From Lachnospiraceae bacterium XBB2008 (GTDB taxonomy: Bacteria > Bacillota > Clostridia > Lachnospirales > Lachnospiraceae), in assembly GCA_900102235.1 (NCBI GenBank), contig FMVL01000004.1, positions 359,023 through 423,022 of the forward strand: 64,000 bases of DNA, read 5' to 3'. The notes below the pieces were generated by a model. That model saw only the letters and a list, made by a program, of their open reading frames with translations, searched no databases and was not told the DNA's origin. The number at the start of each line of letters is the position of its first letter. Positions within the stretch are counted from its first letter, which is position 1. Below, piece by piece: positions 33,008 to 41,033 of the stretch. The position numbers and the translations under genes were made by a program.

Positions 33008-34291
33008 TTCGAAATGATATCTTGATGCTTCCCTGTCGGTCTTCACTTTTTCTATATGGGCGCCGAGCCCTGAAAGCTTGGCCGGGAAGTCTTCATAACC
33101 TCTCTCGACATACTGGACGTTTTCCACGGTGGAAAAACCGTCGGCAGCCAATGCTGCGAGTACGAGAGCGGCTCCGGCACGCAGGTCGGGTGCGGATAAG
33201 TCGGCTCCCTGATATCCTTCCACGCCGTCGATGATCGCGCTGTTGCCTTCGACCTTGATGTGCGCGCCCATCTTGCTTAATTCATCCACGTATTTGAATC
33301 TGTTCTCGAAAAGTGATTCGGTCACTATGCTCGATCCGGATGCCAGTCCGAGCGCAACCGTGATCTGAGGCTGCATGTCGGTAGGAAATCCCGGATAGGG
33401 AAGTGTCTTTACATTGGTACGCTTAAGGGGTTTGGAACGTACGACTCTTACCCAGTCATCGCCCTCTTCAACCTCGCATCCCATCTCCTCGAGCTTCGCA
33501 GTGGTGGACTCAAGGTGCTTGGGGATCACGTTCTTGACCACGACATCACCCTGTGTAACGGCAGCACCGAACATATATGTTCCGGCTTCGATCTGATCGG
33601 GGATGATCGTATACTCGGTCCCGTGAAGACGGGGCACGCCCTTGATACGTATCACATCGGTACCTGCACCTCTGATGCTTGCACCGCAGCTGTTTAAAAA
33701 GTTCGCAAGGTCAACTATATGAGGTTCCTTTGCGGCATTTTCTATAATGGTGGTTCCCTCAGCCATGACAGACGCAAGGATCACGTTCATGGTCGCACCA
33801 ACGCTGACAACGTCCATATAGATATGTCCGCCGGTCAGTTTATCCGCATATGCGTAAACACGTCCGTGGGGAAGCTCGACTTCGGCACCAAGTCCCTGAA
33901 AGCCCTTGATGTGCTGGTCGATCGGGCGAAGTCCTATATTACATCCGCCGGGATAGACCACTTCGGCTCTGTGGATCTTGCCGAGCAGCGCTCCGAGAAG
34001 ATAATAGGATGCCCTGATCTTTCTGATATAATCTCCGTCGATGCGGTAATCGGAAATATGCGCACCGTTGATCTTGACGGTATGCCTGTCCAGACGGGTA
34101 ACCTGTGCACCCACGCTCTCGATAGCCGTAAGTATCGCATGAATATCCGTTACATCGGGAAGATTCTCTATGAGTACCGTTTCATCCGGCATTATGGCGG
34201 CTGCGAGGATGGGGAGTGCCGCGTTCTTGGCACCCGATATATCCACCTCTCCTACGAGAGGGCTTCCGCCTTTGATAACGTATTGTTCCAT
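32996..34291 (-). CDS. murA: UDP-N-acetylglucosamine 1-carboxyvinyltransferase
   Basis: A 431-residue enzyme of the EPSP synthase fold. SGAKNAALPILAA holds the conserved Lys-Asn pair (K22, N23), the catalytic cysteine is C117 in PGGCNIGLRPID, and FPTDMQPQ carries the conserved Asp. It joins enolpyruvate to UDP-GlcNAc, the first committed step of peptidoglycan. Many Firmicutes have two copies, and which one this is cannot be told. A good sigma-A promoter lies 30 bases upstream, a terminator overlaps its end, and so it looks like a single-gene transcript. Confidence 0.95.
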   Translation of the reverse strand: MEQYVIKGGSPLVGEVDISGAKNAALPILAAAIMPDETVLIENLPDVTDIHAILTAIESVGAQVTRLDRHTVKINGAHISDYRIDGDYIRKIRASYYLLGALLGKIHRAEVVYPGGCNIGLRPIDQHIKGFQGLGAEVELPHGRVYAYADKLTGGHIYMDVVSVGATMNVILASVMAEGTTIIENAAKEPHIVDLANFLNSCGASIRGAGTDVIRIKGVPRLHGTEYTIIPDQIEAGTYMFGAAVTQGDVVVKNVIPKHLESTTAKLEEMGCEVEEGDDWVRVVRSKPLKRTNVKTLPYPGFPTDMQPQITVALGLASGSSIVTESLFENRFKYVDELSKMGAHIKVEGNSAIIDGVEGYQGADLSAPDLRAGAALVLAALAADGFSTVENVQYVERGYEDFPAKLSGLGAHIEKVKTDREASRYHFEEVS

Positions 34292-34320
34292 AAATGCTCT
34301 CTCTCAAAGATATCTTTAAT

Positions 34321-34349
34321 AAGATACAACGGCTCATCAAGTCTGTCAA
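34321..34349 (-). promoter_or_regulatory. Sigma-A-type promoter of murA
   Basis: On the minus strand TTGACA at 34349-34344 is followed after exactly 17 bases by TATCTT at 34326-34321. The murA ATG lies about 30 bases further on. This is the clearest housekeeping promoter in the window. Confidence 0.8.
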
Positions 34350-34387
34350 TCGAACAAATGTTACATATTTTCGCCCAAAAACAGGCG

Positions 34388-35968
34388 TCAATTCAGATAG
34401 TTCAACGGGTTGACCTGCGATCCTCCGACAAGGATCTCAAAGTGCAGGTGGGGACCCGTACTCACACCGGTGTTACCGGACAGGGCGATCCTCTGTCCCT
34501 GGCTTACCGACTGACCCGCGCTCACGAGCACACGGCTTAAGTGTCCGTATCTGGTCTGGCGGCCGTCGGGATGATCGATATATACGACATATCCGTAGCC
34601 GCGGCCCCATCCGGCCTTGGAGACCACGCCGCCCGATGAAGCATATACGGGAGTTCCCGTAGCGGTAGCCCAGTCTACACCCTTGTGGTAGGTGCTGGCC
34701 CCGGCTTTGGGCGCTTTTCTGCGTCCGAATCCGGATGAAAGCCGTCCGCCCGAGATCGGTTTGATATACGTAGGAGGTATCTTGGTACCTCTCTCCACTA
34801 TCTTCGCAACCGCTTCGTAGGTAACCTCTTCCTTCAGATATTCAACGCTCTCTTCATCATCATTGACATAGGTGATCGCCGCCATGACATTGTGATGTCC
34901 GGCGGAAGGCTCCTGAAGAGTCTTGGTCTGATTGGTGTACCATTCATCATTATCCACGTATATGATCTCGGCTTCATAGTCTTCCTCATAGTATTTCTGA
35001 ACGAGGCGGCTTACCGCAAGCTTCGGCTTGGGGATCGTGATCGTCAGTTCCTGACCGATCTGAAGCACGGAAAATTCATTTTCCAGGGAATCGTTCATCG
35101 CGATGATGTCGTCCATCGGGATGTTCACTTTTTCTGAGATCTGGCTTAAGGTGTCGCCTGCTGCGACCTCGTATATCGTGGGAGTCGCCTGATCCTCGCA
35201 GACATCCTTGATCGCGCCCGGCAGGTCGGTTATGTCGGAAGCGGGCAGATAACATTCAACGACTTCTATATAGTCCTTGTAATCCATGTCGATGATGCCC
35301 TGCTCGTAGTCGTCGAAGTCCTTTTCCACGGGCAGTTCCACGGAATCGTATATATCCCGGAGAAAAGAAGAGATGCCCGCCAGTGCGTTGGCATTCAGGA
35401 TCCCGCGAAGAGAGTTGTCCTCTTCGACTTTTTCCTCCCTATATACGGTTGGGGTAAGTACGCTGAGTTCGCGGTTTTTGTCCAGATTGAGCGCGGGAGT
35501 GTATCCGTCACCGTCCTGATACTTGTCAAGAGCCGCCTGCAAAAGCTCGGTGACCTCATCCGTGGATGACAGATTGATCGAGTACTGTCCGATCTTGACG
35601 GTGTATGCGCGCTCCATGGTCTCCTTCGAATCACGCTCGAGAACCTCGCACATGGCGTTTATGACATCTTCTTTTTCGGAAAGGACTCCGTAGATCTCTT
35701 CATATTCCTTATAGGTAAGCTCGGTATTGACGAGCACGAGCTCCTTCGAATCAGCATTTACGCGTCGTCTGGCCTCTTTAAGGCACTCCTCCGCAGAAGC
35801 GGTGTCGGCCATTTTGCCCACAAAAGTGCCGTTCAGGCTCACATCGCACGTGTTGGGGCCGGTGCTCTCCAGGGTTCGATAAGAGGGCATCAGCACAGCA
35901 CAAAAAAGTATGACTAAAAAGCCATACTTCATGCGCGCCAATGACTTGTGCGGGGAAAATGATCTCAT
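34388..35968 (-). CDS. LysM - G5-like - M23 peptidase, membrane-anchored
   Basis: A 526-residue cell-wall enzyme. One membrane anchor lies at about 14-31. A LysM domain around 266-312 starts YEVAAGDTLSQIS and ends IGQELTITIP. A G5-like region follows (about 320-395, ending VERGTKIPPTYIKP). The M23 domain at about 400-526 has HKGVDWA and HLHFE, the zinc ligands of LytM-type endopeptidases, so it is probably active. It should cut peptidoglycan cross-bridges outside the membrane. It starts one base after the coiled-coil membrane protein gene and is probably co-transcribed with it. Confidence 0.92.
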   Translation of the reverse strand: MRSFSPHKSLARMKYGFLVILFCAVLMPSYRTLESTGPNTCDVSLNGTFVGKMADTASAEECLKEARRRVNADSKELVLVNTELTYKEYEEIYGVLSEKEDVINAMCEVLERDSKETMERAYTVKIGQYSINLSSTDEVTELLQAALDKYQDGDGYTPALNLDKNRELSVLTPTVYREEKVEEDNSLRGILNANALAGISSFLRDIYDSVELPVEKDFDDYEQGIIDMDYKDYIEVVECYLPASDITDLPGAIKDVCEDQATPTIYEVAAGDTLSQISEKVNIPMDDIIAMNDSLENEFSVLQIGQELTITIPKPKLAVSRLVQKYYEEDYEAEIIYVDNDEWYTNQTKTLQEPSAGHHNVMAAITYVNDDEESVEYLKEEVTYEAVAKIVERGTKIPPTYIKPISGGRLSSGFGRRKAPKAGASTYHKGVDWATATGTPVYASSGGVVSKAGWGRGYGYVVYIDHPDGRQTRYGHLSRVLVSAGQSVSQGQRIALSGNTGVSTGPHLHFEILVGGSQVNPLNYLN

Positions 35969-35969
35969 T

Positions 35970-36563
35970 TTACAGATAACCTAAGGTAAGCAAAACGTTG
36001 ATAGCCAGTTCTCCGAGCAGGATGATCAGCATAATGAGCTGGATCGGAAGAAGGGCTCTGTTACGTATCTTCTTATTTACGGACTCCTCAATGGCGTTAA
36101 GCTGAGCCGCCATGCCGGAGACAGCCTGACCCTGGCTCTTTTGCTGCTCGTTCAGGGTTTCGAGCATTGCGGAGAGCATGTCGGTCTTATTCTTGAGTTC
36201 ATCAAAGATCTGCTGATTGTTGGTTGTGATCTTCTCATCGATAGCTTCGGACTGCTTGCCGAGGCTGTCGGTAAGAGCCGCCTGTACATTCCTGTATACG
36301 CGGACGTTTTCCTTATGTATATGGCTCTCGAGCTTCTCGCTCACACTCCCGAGCTGTTCCGTAACGCCGGAGATATCAACGGGGCCGGCGCCGCCCTCGC
36401 TCACTTTATCGAGCTTGCTGCTCATCTCATCGATCGCAGATATCAGGGCACGTACTTCGCTCTGAAACTTCTCCGCTTCTGTCGCTTCAGCCTGGGAATT
36501 GGCGGTGATCATCTCCTGAGGAGATGCAAAACGCTGTGATAATCTGTCCTTAAACCCATCCAT
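35970..36563 (-). CDS. Coiled-coil protein with C-terminal membrane anchor
   Basis: I do not recognise a family. The product, about 197 residues, is acidic and heptad-rich over residues 30-165 and ends in one hydrophobic segment (about 173-196), so it is a tail-anchored coiled-coil protein. The ATG at 36563 is preferred because GGAG lies eight bases upstream; ATG at 36569 is too close to it. A good promoter is present 50 bases upstream. The LysM/M23 peptidase follows after one base, so a role in controlling or placing that enzyme is possible (inference). Confidence 0.75.
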   Translation of the reverse strand: MDGFKDRLSQRFASPQEMITANSQAEATEAEKFQSEVRALISAIDEMSSKLDKVSEGGAGPVDISGVTEQLGSVSEKLESHIHKENVRVYRNVQAALTDSLGKQSEAIDEKITTNNQQIFDELKNKTDMLSAMLETLNEQQKSQGQAVSGMAAQLNAIEESVNKKIRNRALLPIQLIMLIILLGELAINVLLTLGYL

Positions 36564-36615
36564 GATCATATCTCCATTTCAGTATGAGTCTGCTAATCAG
36601 TAGAAAAACATTGAA

Positions 36616-36644
36616 AGTATACCAAATCGGGGCTTTGTGCGCAA
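36616..36644 (-). promoter_or_regulatory. Promoter of the coiled-coil/M23 peptidase operon
   Basis: On the minus strand TTGCGC at 36644-36639 and TATACT at 36621-36616 are 17 bases apart. The rest of 36570-36834 is AT-rich with a TTGTAT/ATACAA dyad at 36744-36764 and the hairpin at 36799; no gene is seen there. Confidence 0.7.
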
Positions 36645-36798
36645 CCTTATGTGAATTTTGCACAAATATTAAGTCGCATTTTCTCTGCCTTTGGTAATTT
36701 TACCGATTAGTTACATCGTGTTCATATTTTATTCATAATTAAATTGTATCGTATATTTATACAAAGAAGACTTCAAGCAGATGAATTTTTTCATAATA

Positions 36799-36824
36799 GC
36801 CCGGGCGCCGAAAGGTGCCTGGGC
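36799..36824 (+). other. GC-rich hairpin with GAAA tetraloop
   Basis: GCCCGGGCGCC and GGTGCCTGGGC form an 11-bp stem closed by GAAA, a GNRA tetraloop. Two of the pairs are G-U and exist only in plus-strand RNA; the minus strand would have two A-C mismatches. It lies 10 bases past the alarmone synthetase stop, where a minus-strand terminator would be expected, but neither side has a clear T-run. Terminator of either strand or part of a small plus-strand RNA are the options. Confidence 0.5.
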
Positions 36825-36834
36825 ACTCCTCATT

Positions 36835-37488
36835 TTATGGGGTATTTTTCTCGGAGATCTCCAGGATCTCGTTGTTCAGTTCAAGCATCTTGGCATCCAG
36901 CTCACTTACCATCTTCGCACAGTCCACAAGCTCCAGCGCTATGCGGTCCGGCGCATTGCCTTCGAACTTGTAGTTGATCTTGTGCTCCAGGCTTGCCCAG
37001 AAGTCCATTGCAACAGTACGTATCTGGATCTCAACCTTGACCTGATCGCATCTGTTGGACAGATATACGGGCACGGTGACTATCAGATGATAGCTCTTGT
37101 ATCCGCTGGGTTTGGGATTGACGATGTAATCCTTGACCGAGAGGACCGTGATGTCATCCTGTGCGCTGATCATCTCGGCGATCCTGTATATATCGGATGT
37201 AAAAGAGCAGATGATGCGGACTCCCGCTATATCATTGCAGTACTCGATCATGTTCTCGAGGGTGGACTCAACGCCGTGACGGCGGAGTTTTTTTACAATA
37301 CTCTCGGGCGTCTTGATCCTGCCCTTGATGTGCTCGATCGGATTGTATCTGTGGACCTCCTGAAGCTCATCGTTAAGTATCTCCATGCGGGTCATGATGA
37401 GTTTGAGAGCCGCACTGTAACGCAGCTGCAGCGCTTCGTACGATTGCACGTCCCAGTCTCTGTTAAAGCTGTTGTCAGTATCCACCAT
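36835..37488 (-). CDS. Small alarmone synthetase (RelA/SpoT domain, RelQ/YjbM type)
   Basis: A protein of about 217 residues holding only a (p)ppGpp synthetase domain. GRIKTPESIVKKLRR, the DIAGVRIIC segment, KPSGYKSYHL and VEIQIRT with FWASLEHKINYK are the conserved blocks; there is no hydrolase or regulatory domain, as in RelP and RelQ. It makes pppGpp or ppGpp from GTP/GDP and ATP in the cytoplasm. The ATG at 37488 follows a GGGGG stretch by nine bases; a nine-residue longer frame exists. It is the last gene of an apparent trio with a UDP-sugar pyrophosphorylase and a small conserved protein. Confidence 0.9.
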   Translation of the reverse strand: MVDTDNSFNRDWDVQSYEALQLRYSAALKLIMTRMEILNDELQEVHRYNPIEHIKGRIKTPESIVKKLRRHGVESTLENMIEYCNDIAGVRIICSFTSDIYRIAEMISAQDDITVLSVKDYIVNPKPSGYKSYHLIVTVPVYLSNRCDQVKVEIQIRTVAMDFWASLEHKINYKFEGNAPDRIALELVDCAKMVSELDAKMLELNNEILEISEKNTP

Positions 37489-37537
37489 TATTCGTAACCC
37501 CCTTGGCGGTCCCACCGCCGAAATCCCCTGTAATTCC

Positions 37538-37804
37538 CTAATCTTCTTCGATCACCTGTATCTCCAGATAATCAAAATCTATCTCTTCGATAAAGTTGTC
37601 CGCCCTGAATCTAGTTTTCGAACGGCTCTTGAAATCCCGGATGTTGATATCGAGCCAGATCGGTTCGGATACATCAAACCGGACACACGCTTCCCTGAGC
37701 GCACCCATGACCTTGTGTGTACGGGTATCTTCTTCGGGACACTCGACCACGGTGTCCTTCAGCATATGATTTTCCTTAAATTCCCTGGCCCAGAGTCTAA
37801 ACAC
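37538..37804 (-). CDS. Small conserved protein of unknown function
   Basis: An 88-residue acidic protein without signal peptide or membrane segment. The parts WAREFKENHML, EDTRTHKV, EPIWLDINI and the end IDFDYLEIQVIEED match my memory of a small family that is common in Lachnospiraceae and has no known function. The start is GTG at 37804 with AAGG six bases upstream; ATG at 37765 also has a good site, but the family pattern favours the longer form. It sits between the pyrophosphorylase (16 bp) and the alarmone synthetase (49 bp). Confidence 0.72.
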   Translation of the reverse strand: MFRLWAREFKENHMLKDTVVECPEEDTRTHKVMGALREACVRFDVSEPIWLDINIRDFKSRSKTRFRADNFIEEIDFDYLEIQVIEED

Positions 37805-37820
37805 GGCTGACCTTATCCGC

Positions 37821-39068
37821 TTACAGCTCTATTCCGTTCAACTTGCACAGTTCCCTGGCACTTTCAACGGAATCGACGCCGGTCTTGTTCTTGATCGGAG
37901 CAAACTCTTTTTCACGGACCACCTCATAAGGCAGGCAGGACGCCAGCTGGTGTATCATGTCGAGCACGAGCTGCTCGAACTTGAAACCGTTGGGCTTATC
38001 GGGCTTGATGAGTTCGCCTTCTTCATTAAGATAAGGGATCTTCTTTTCAACCACATGCATCGGCAGCGACTTGGAGAGGATATCCTCGAGTGCGGATACC
38101 TTGAAAAGGTAATTGAGGATAACGCCGAAACGGTATGCCGGCTCGCCCTTATCATTCTTCGCATGCATGATCTCGTCGGTCATCTCATAGTACTCGACTA
38201 TCGATGGTCTGCCGTCCTCGAGACACATAACGCCGATGGCCTCGTCGGGAGCGGCTTTGGCAACTACCTTCGCGCCGACTTCAACGTCTCTTTCGATGCA
38301 GGCGCCCACAAATGCGGGATCTGCGATGCGCTGGAGCACGTTGTCCACTGCAAAAATGTTCAGATACTCGATGCCCTGCTCGTGTACACCATCGAGAAGG
38401 CCTGCATTTACAAGCGACTTAAACCAGCCCGCATTTCCGTTGGGTGAGGTAGCGATCCTGCCGCGGCCTTCGAGATAGACCTTGCCGTCGCGGTCTGTCG
38501 CCGGAGCCATGTCCTGCTTGAAGAAATGTACGAAATCCTTATTGTATCCGAAATAGTTCTGCTGCTCGAAGAATGCGATCGTGGCATCATTATTTTTTTC
38601 ACTGGTCATGATGTAAAAAGGGATCCAGATGTCGTTCCTGCCGGTATGAGCGTTGGCCGCGCGGATCACATCCATCGTATTCTCAATAAGACGCTGGAAA
38701 ATGTATACGGTCCTGGTCAGGCCGATGTTATACATGCCCTTGGGATCGTCGGAACCAAGGCGCGTACCCATGCCGCCGGCCAGAAGGACGGCGCCTACGC
38801 GGGAATTCGCTATCGCATCAAAGCCGAGTGACGTGAAACGCTCTTTATTGGCCTCGATCTCGGGCAGTTCCATGCACTCAAGGGGGCTTATCACGCCCTT
38901 CTCTGCGCCGAGCGCTCCCTGGTCTATATATTTGATCACGGAAAAATCGGTCTCATCGATCTGCGCAAGCAGTGCTGCCTGCTCTTCCGCACTGAGTTCA
39001 TCATAGTATCTGAGCAGCTGTGTCTGCCCGATAGCCTCCAATTTGGCATATGCTTCCTGATAGGTCAT
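37821..39068 (-). CDS. UDP-sugar pyrophosphorylase (UDPGP/UAP1-like)
   Basis: A 415-residue nucleotidyltransferase of the eukaryotic-like UDPGP family, unlike the shorter bacterial GalU. LLAGGMGTRLGSDDPKGMYNIG is the nucleotide-binding signature (residues about 95-117 region), and a GRGRIATSPNGNAGWF segment binds the sugar and uracil. It joins a sugar-1-phosphate to UTP, giving UDP-glucose, UDP-GlcNAc or a similar donor for the surface glycans encoded around it. The substrate cannot be told from sequence. It is first of a probable three-gene transcript. Confidence 0.88.
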   Translation of the reverse strand: MTYQEAYAKLEAIGQTQLLRYYDELSAEEQAALLAQIDETDFSVIKYIDQGALGAEKGVISPLECMELPEIEANKERFTSLGFDAIANSRVGAVLLAGGMGTRLGSDDPKGMYNIGLTRTVYIFQRLIENTMDVIRAANAHTGRNDIWIPFYIMTSEKNNDATIAFFEQQNYFGYNKDFVHFFKQDMAPATDRDGKVYLEGRGRIATSPNGNAGWFKSLVNAGLLDGVHEQGIEYLNIFAVDNVLQRIADPAFVGACIERDVEVGAKVVAKAAPDEAIGVMCLEDGRPSIVEYYEMTDEIMHAKNDKGEPAYRFGVILNYLFKVSALEDILSKSLPMHVVEKKIPYLNEEGELIKPDKPNGFKFEQLVLDMIHQLASCLPYEVVREKEFAPIKNKTGVDSVESARELCKLNGIEL

Positions 39069-39123
39069 TTTTATGTCTCCCTTCTGTGTAGCCTTATAAA
39101 GCTTATTGTGTATGACTTAATGG

Positions 39124-39909
39124 TCAGAATCTGCGTACTTTGCCTTCGCCCTGCAGTATCCTCCTGCGATCCGAGGCGTCCATGCTGACGATATGTCCGC
39201 TGCGGTCGTACTGTGTCAGCAGATCCGAGTTCTTGGCAAGGTGCCGTCCCCCGTAATCAACCAGAAACGCGGCGATGTCCTCGGGCGTGTCGGTACGCGT
39301 GCGCGCCGTGGTCGAACGGGTGGGTGCTGCTTCGGTGGGTGCGGAGGCAGTGGTAGGCGCGGATCCGGTCTGCTCCGTGGCGGTGGCGGTTTCGGCCTGC
39401 GCTGTTGCGGGCGCGGTGGCTTCGGCCTGTGCTGTGGCGGTGGCGGTGCCGGCTGCTTCGTCGACGCTTGCGGCATGTGCTGCTTCGGCGGCGGTGCCTG
39501 CGGCTTCCGCGCTTTTTTCTCCTCCTCCGTTCCAGATGGACAGGAAGAAACCGACGATCGCGTTCCAGGCATCCTTAAAGATCGCCCCTATCGTCTGTTC
39601 CTTAGCGGGTGCAGCGGAAGCTTCCACGCCGTCCGTGGACAGCTCGACTGCTACTCCGGGCCCGTCAAATCTCGTGTGAAGATTGGCCCTGGCAGCTGCC
39701 GCCTCCTCGCGGGCTATCTCCTCACGAACCTGTGCTATCGTCTTCGCTTCCGGTTCCGGAGGTCCTCCCGGCTCATATATGACGCCTTCGCTTTCATCAA
39801 GCAAAGGTCTGAAATCAGCAGATTCGCCGGATCCCGCTTCCTGAACCCTGCGGCCCACATTCACGGTATCGACCGGCGTCGTGCTTCCTATCCTGTCTAC
39901 GACAGCCAT
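39124..39909 (-). CDS. Ala/Thr-rich low-complexity protein, unknown
   Basis: I do not recognise it. The 261-residue product has an acidic first third, a moderately hydrophobic stretch at about 107-127 (AIFKDAWNAIVGFFLSIW), then about 75 residues made almost only of Ala, Thr, Glu and Gln, and a charged end, GEGKVRRF. The DNA of the low-complexity part (about 39330-39510) consists of imperfect GC-rich repeats, so its length may vary between strains. GGAGAG lies about six bases before the ATG. It is the last gene of the eight-gene operon, 23 bp after the SGNH-like gene. Confidence 0.65.
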   Translation of the reverse strand: MAVVDRIGSTTPVDTVNVGRRVQEAGSGESADFRPLLDESEGVIYEPGGPPEPEAKTIAQVREEIAREEAAAARANLHTRFDGPGVAVELSTDGVEASAAPAKEQTIGAIFKDAWNAIVGFFLSIWNGGGEKSAEAAGTAAEAAHAASVDEAAGTATATAQAEATAPATAQAETATATEQTGSAPTTASAPTEAAPTRSTTARTRTDTPEDIAAFLVDYGGRHLAKNSDLLTQYDRSGHIVSMDASDRRRILQGEGKVRRF

Positions 39910-39932
39910 TTAAAGCTCTCCAAGCCGACTGA

Positions 39933-41033
39933 TCACCAGCCACGGCCGAGCAGTTCCTCATAGTCAAAAGATGTGGCTATATCCCTCATGTGCCCGATAT
40001 GAGCCATCACTTCATCCATGTCATGCGCGCGGTCCGTTCCATCCGCGAAGCAACGCGTCATATAGTCGTTGTATCTCGGATGATAATGCGTATAATCGGC
40101 ATAATTGTTCAGATCTGTTATGATCTCTTCCTCATCGGCGAAAAAGAATATCTCCGTATTGTCATATTCCAGGAGCATCCTTGAGATCACTTCGTATTCA
40201 TACAGCGTCGCCTCGGTCTTGTTCTGGTTTCTGCAGTCGTTCCAGAAGAGGATGCTGTACGGCGGGTAGAATACCACAAAACGCGTATCGGGATGCGCCT
40301 CGACATAGGGAAGTATATTCTCTTTCATATTAACACAAATCTGCTCTTCAAAGTACTCTTTTGGCAGTTCTTCGGGGCGCGGATCAAGGGCTTCATACTC
40401 GCGCATATAGTTGGGCATCACATAGTTTATGTTGTAGTACTCGTCGGTCCACCAGCTCGCATAGACTTTGGACAGATCCGTGGGGTCCGGAGAGACCATG
40501 GGTTTGATCACGTAATTTAACAGAACATCCTTATTCAGCACATAGTTGATGTCATTTACGGGGTTCTTATCATACAGGTATTCCGGGAGCGGAAACTTGA
40601 TCTCGTCGACGGCAGAGGAATAGTTGATGACATCTATCCCTAAGAATACAGTGTCCACATCGGGATGCGCTTCGAAGATGATCGACATGATATTGGAGAT
40701 GTCCCTCGGATACGCGCCCGAATATGGGAGTTTGATCGTATCAAGGCCGGTCTCTTCCTTAAACACGTTCGTATCGAAGTTCACGGTCATCGAAGAGCCG
40801 AGCACGACCGCATCATAGTCCATGTGCTTCGCCATGCCGGGATTCTGGGACAGCTGATTGTCTACCTCATAGGGAAATCCGGAGAGAGGCGCATGATAAT
40901 GGAAAAAAGGATCCACGATCACCACCATTGCGGCGCAGATGACAGCAAGAATCAGGCCTGCCGCGAGCAGGATCATGATATATTTCTTAAATGTGGAGTT
41001 AATTTTCGTGTTGTCATCCATGGTTTTTACCAT
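39933..41033 (-). CDS. SGNH-like membrane-anchored protein, partner of MBOAT
   Basis: A protein of about 366 residues with one N-terminal membrane anchor (about 20-42) and an extracytoplasmic domain. VVLGSSMTVNF carries a block I-like Ser, and THYHPRYND near the end holds a possible Asp/His pair. This is the size and layout of DltD-like and AlgJ-like proteins. The ATG at 41033 overlaps the MBOAT stop (TGATG), so translation is coupled; a longer frame to 41087 lies inside the MBOAT gene. It probably takes part in O-acylation of an exported polymer. Confidence 0.75.
   Translation of the reverse strand: MVKTMDDNTKINSTFKKYIMILLAAGLILAVICAAMVVIVDPFFHYHAPLSGFPYEVDNQLSQNPGMAKHMDYDAVVLGSSMTVNFDTNVFKEETGLDTIKLPYSGAYPRDISNIMSIIFEAHPDVDTVFLGIDVINYSSAVDEIKFPLPEYLYDKNPVNDINYVLNKDVLLNYVIKPMVSPDPTDLSKVYASWWTDEYYNINYVMPNYMREYEALDPRPEELPKEYFEEQICVNMKENILPYVEAHPDTRFVVFYPPYSILFWNDCRNQNKTEATLYEYEVISRMLLEYDNTEIFFFADEEEIITDLNNYADYTHYHPRYNDYMTRCFADGTDRAHDMDEVMAHIGHMRDIATSFDYEELLGRGW

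Noticed and set aside
34358..34387. Hairpin-like CGCC/GGCG just after the M23 peptidase gene as a terminator.
   Set aside because: The stem is only four pairs and no T-run follows.
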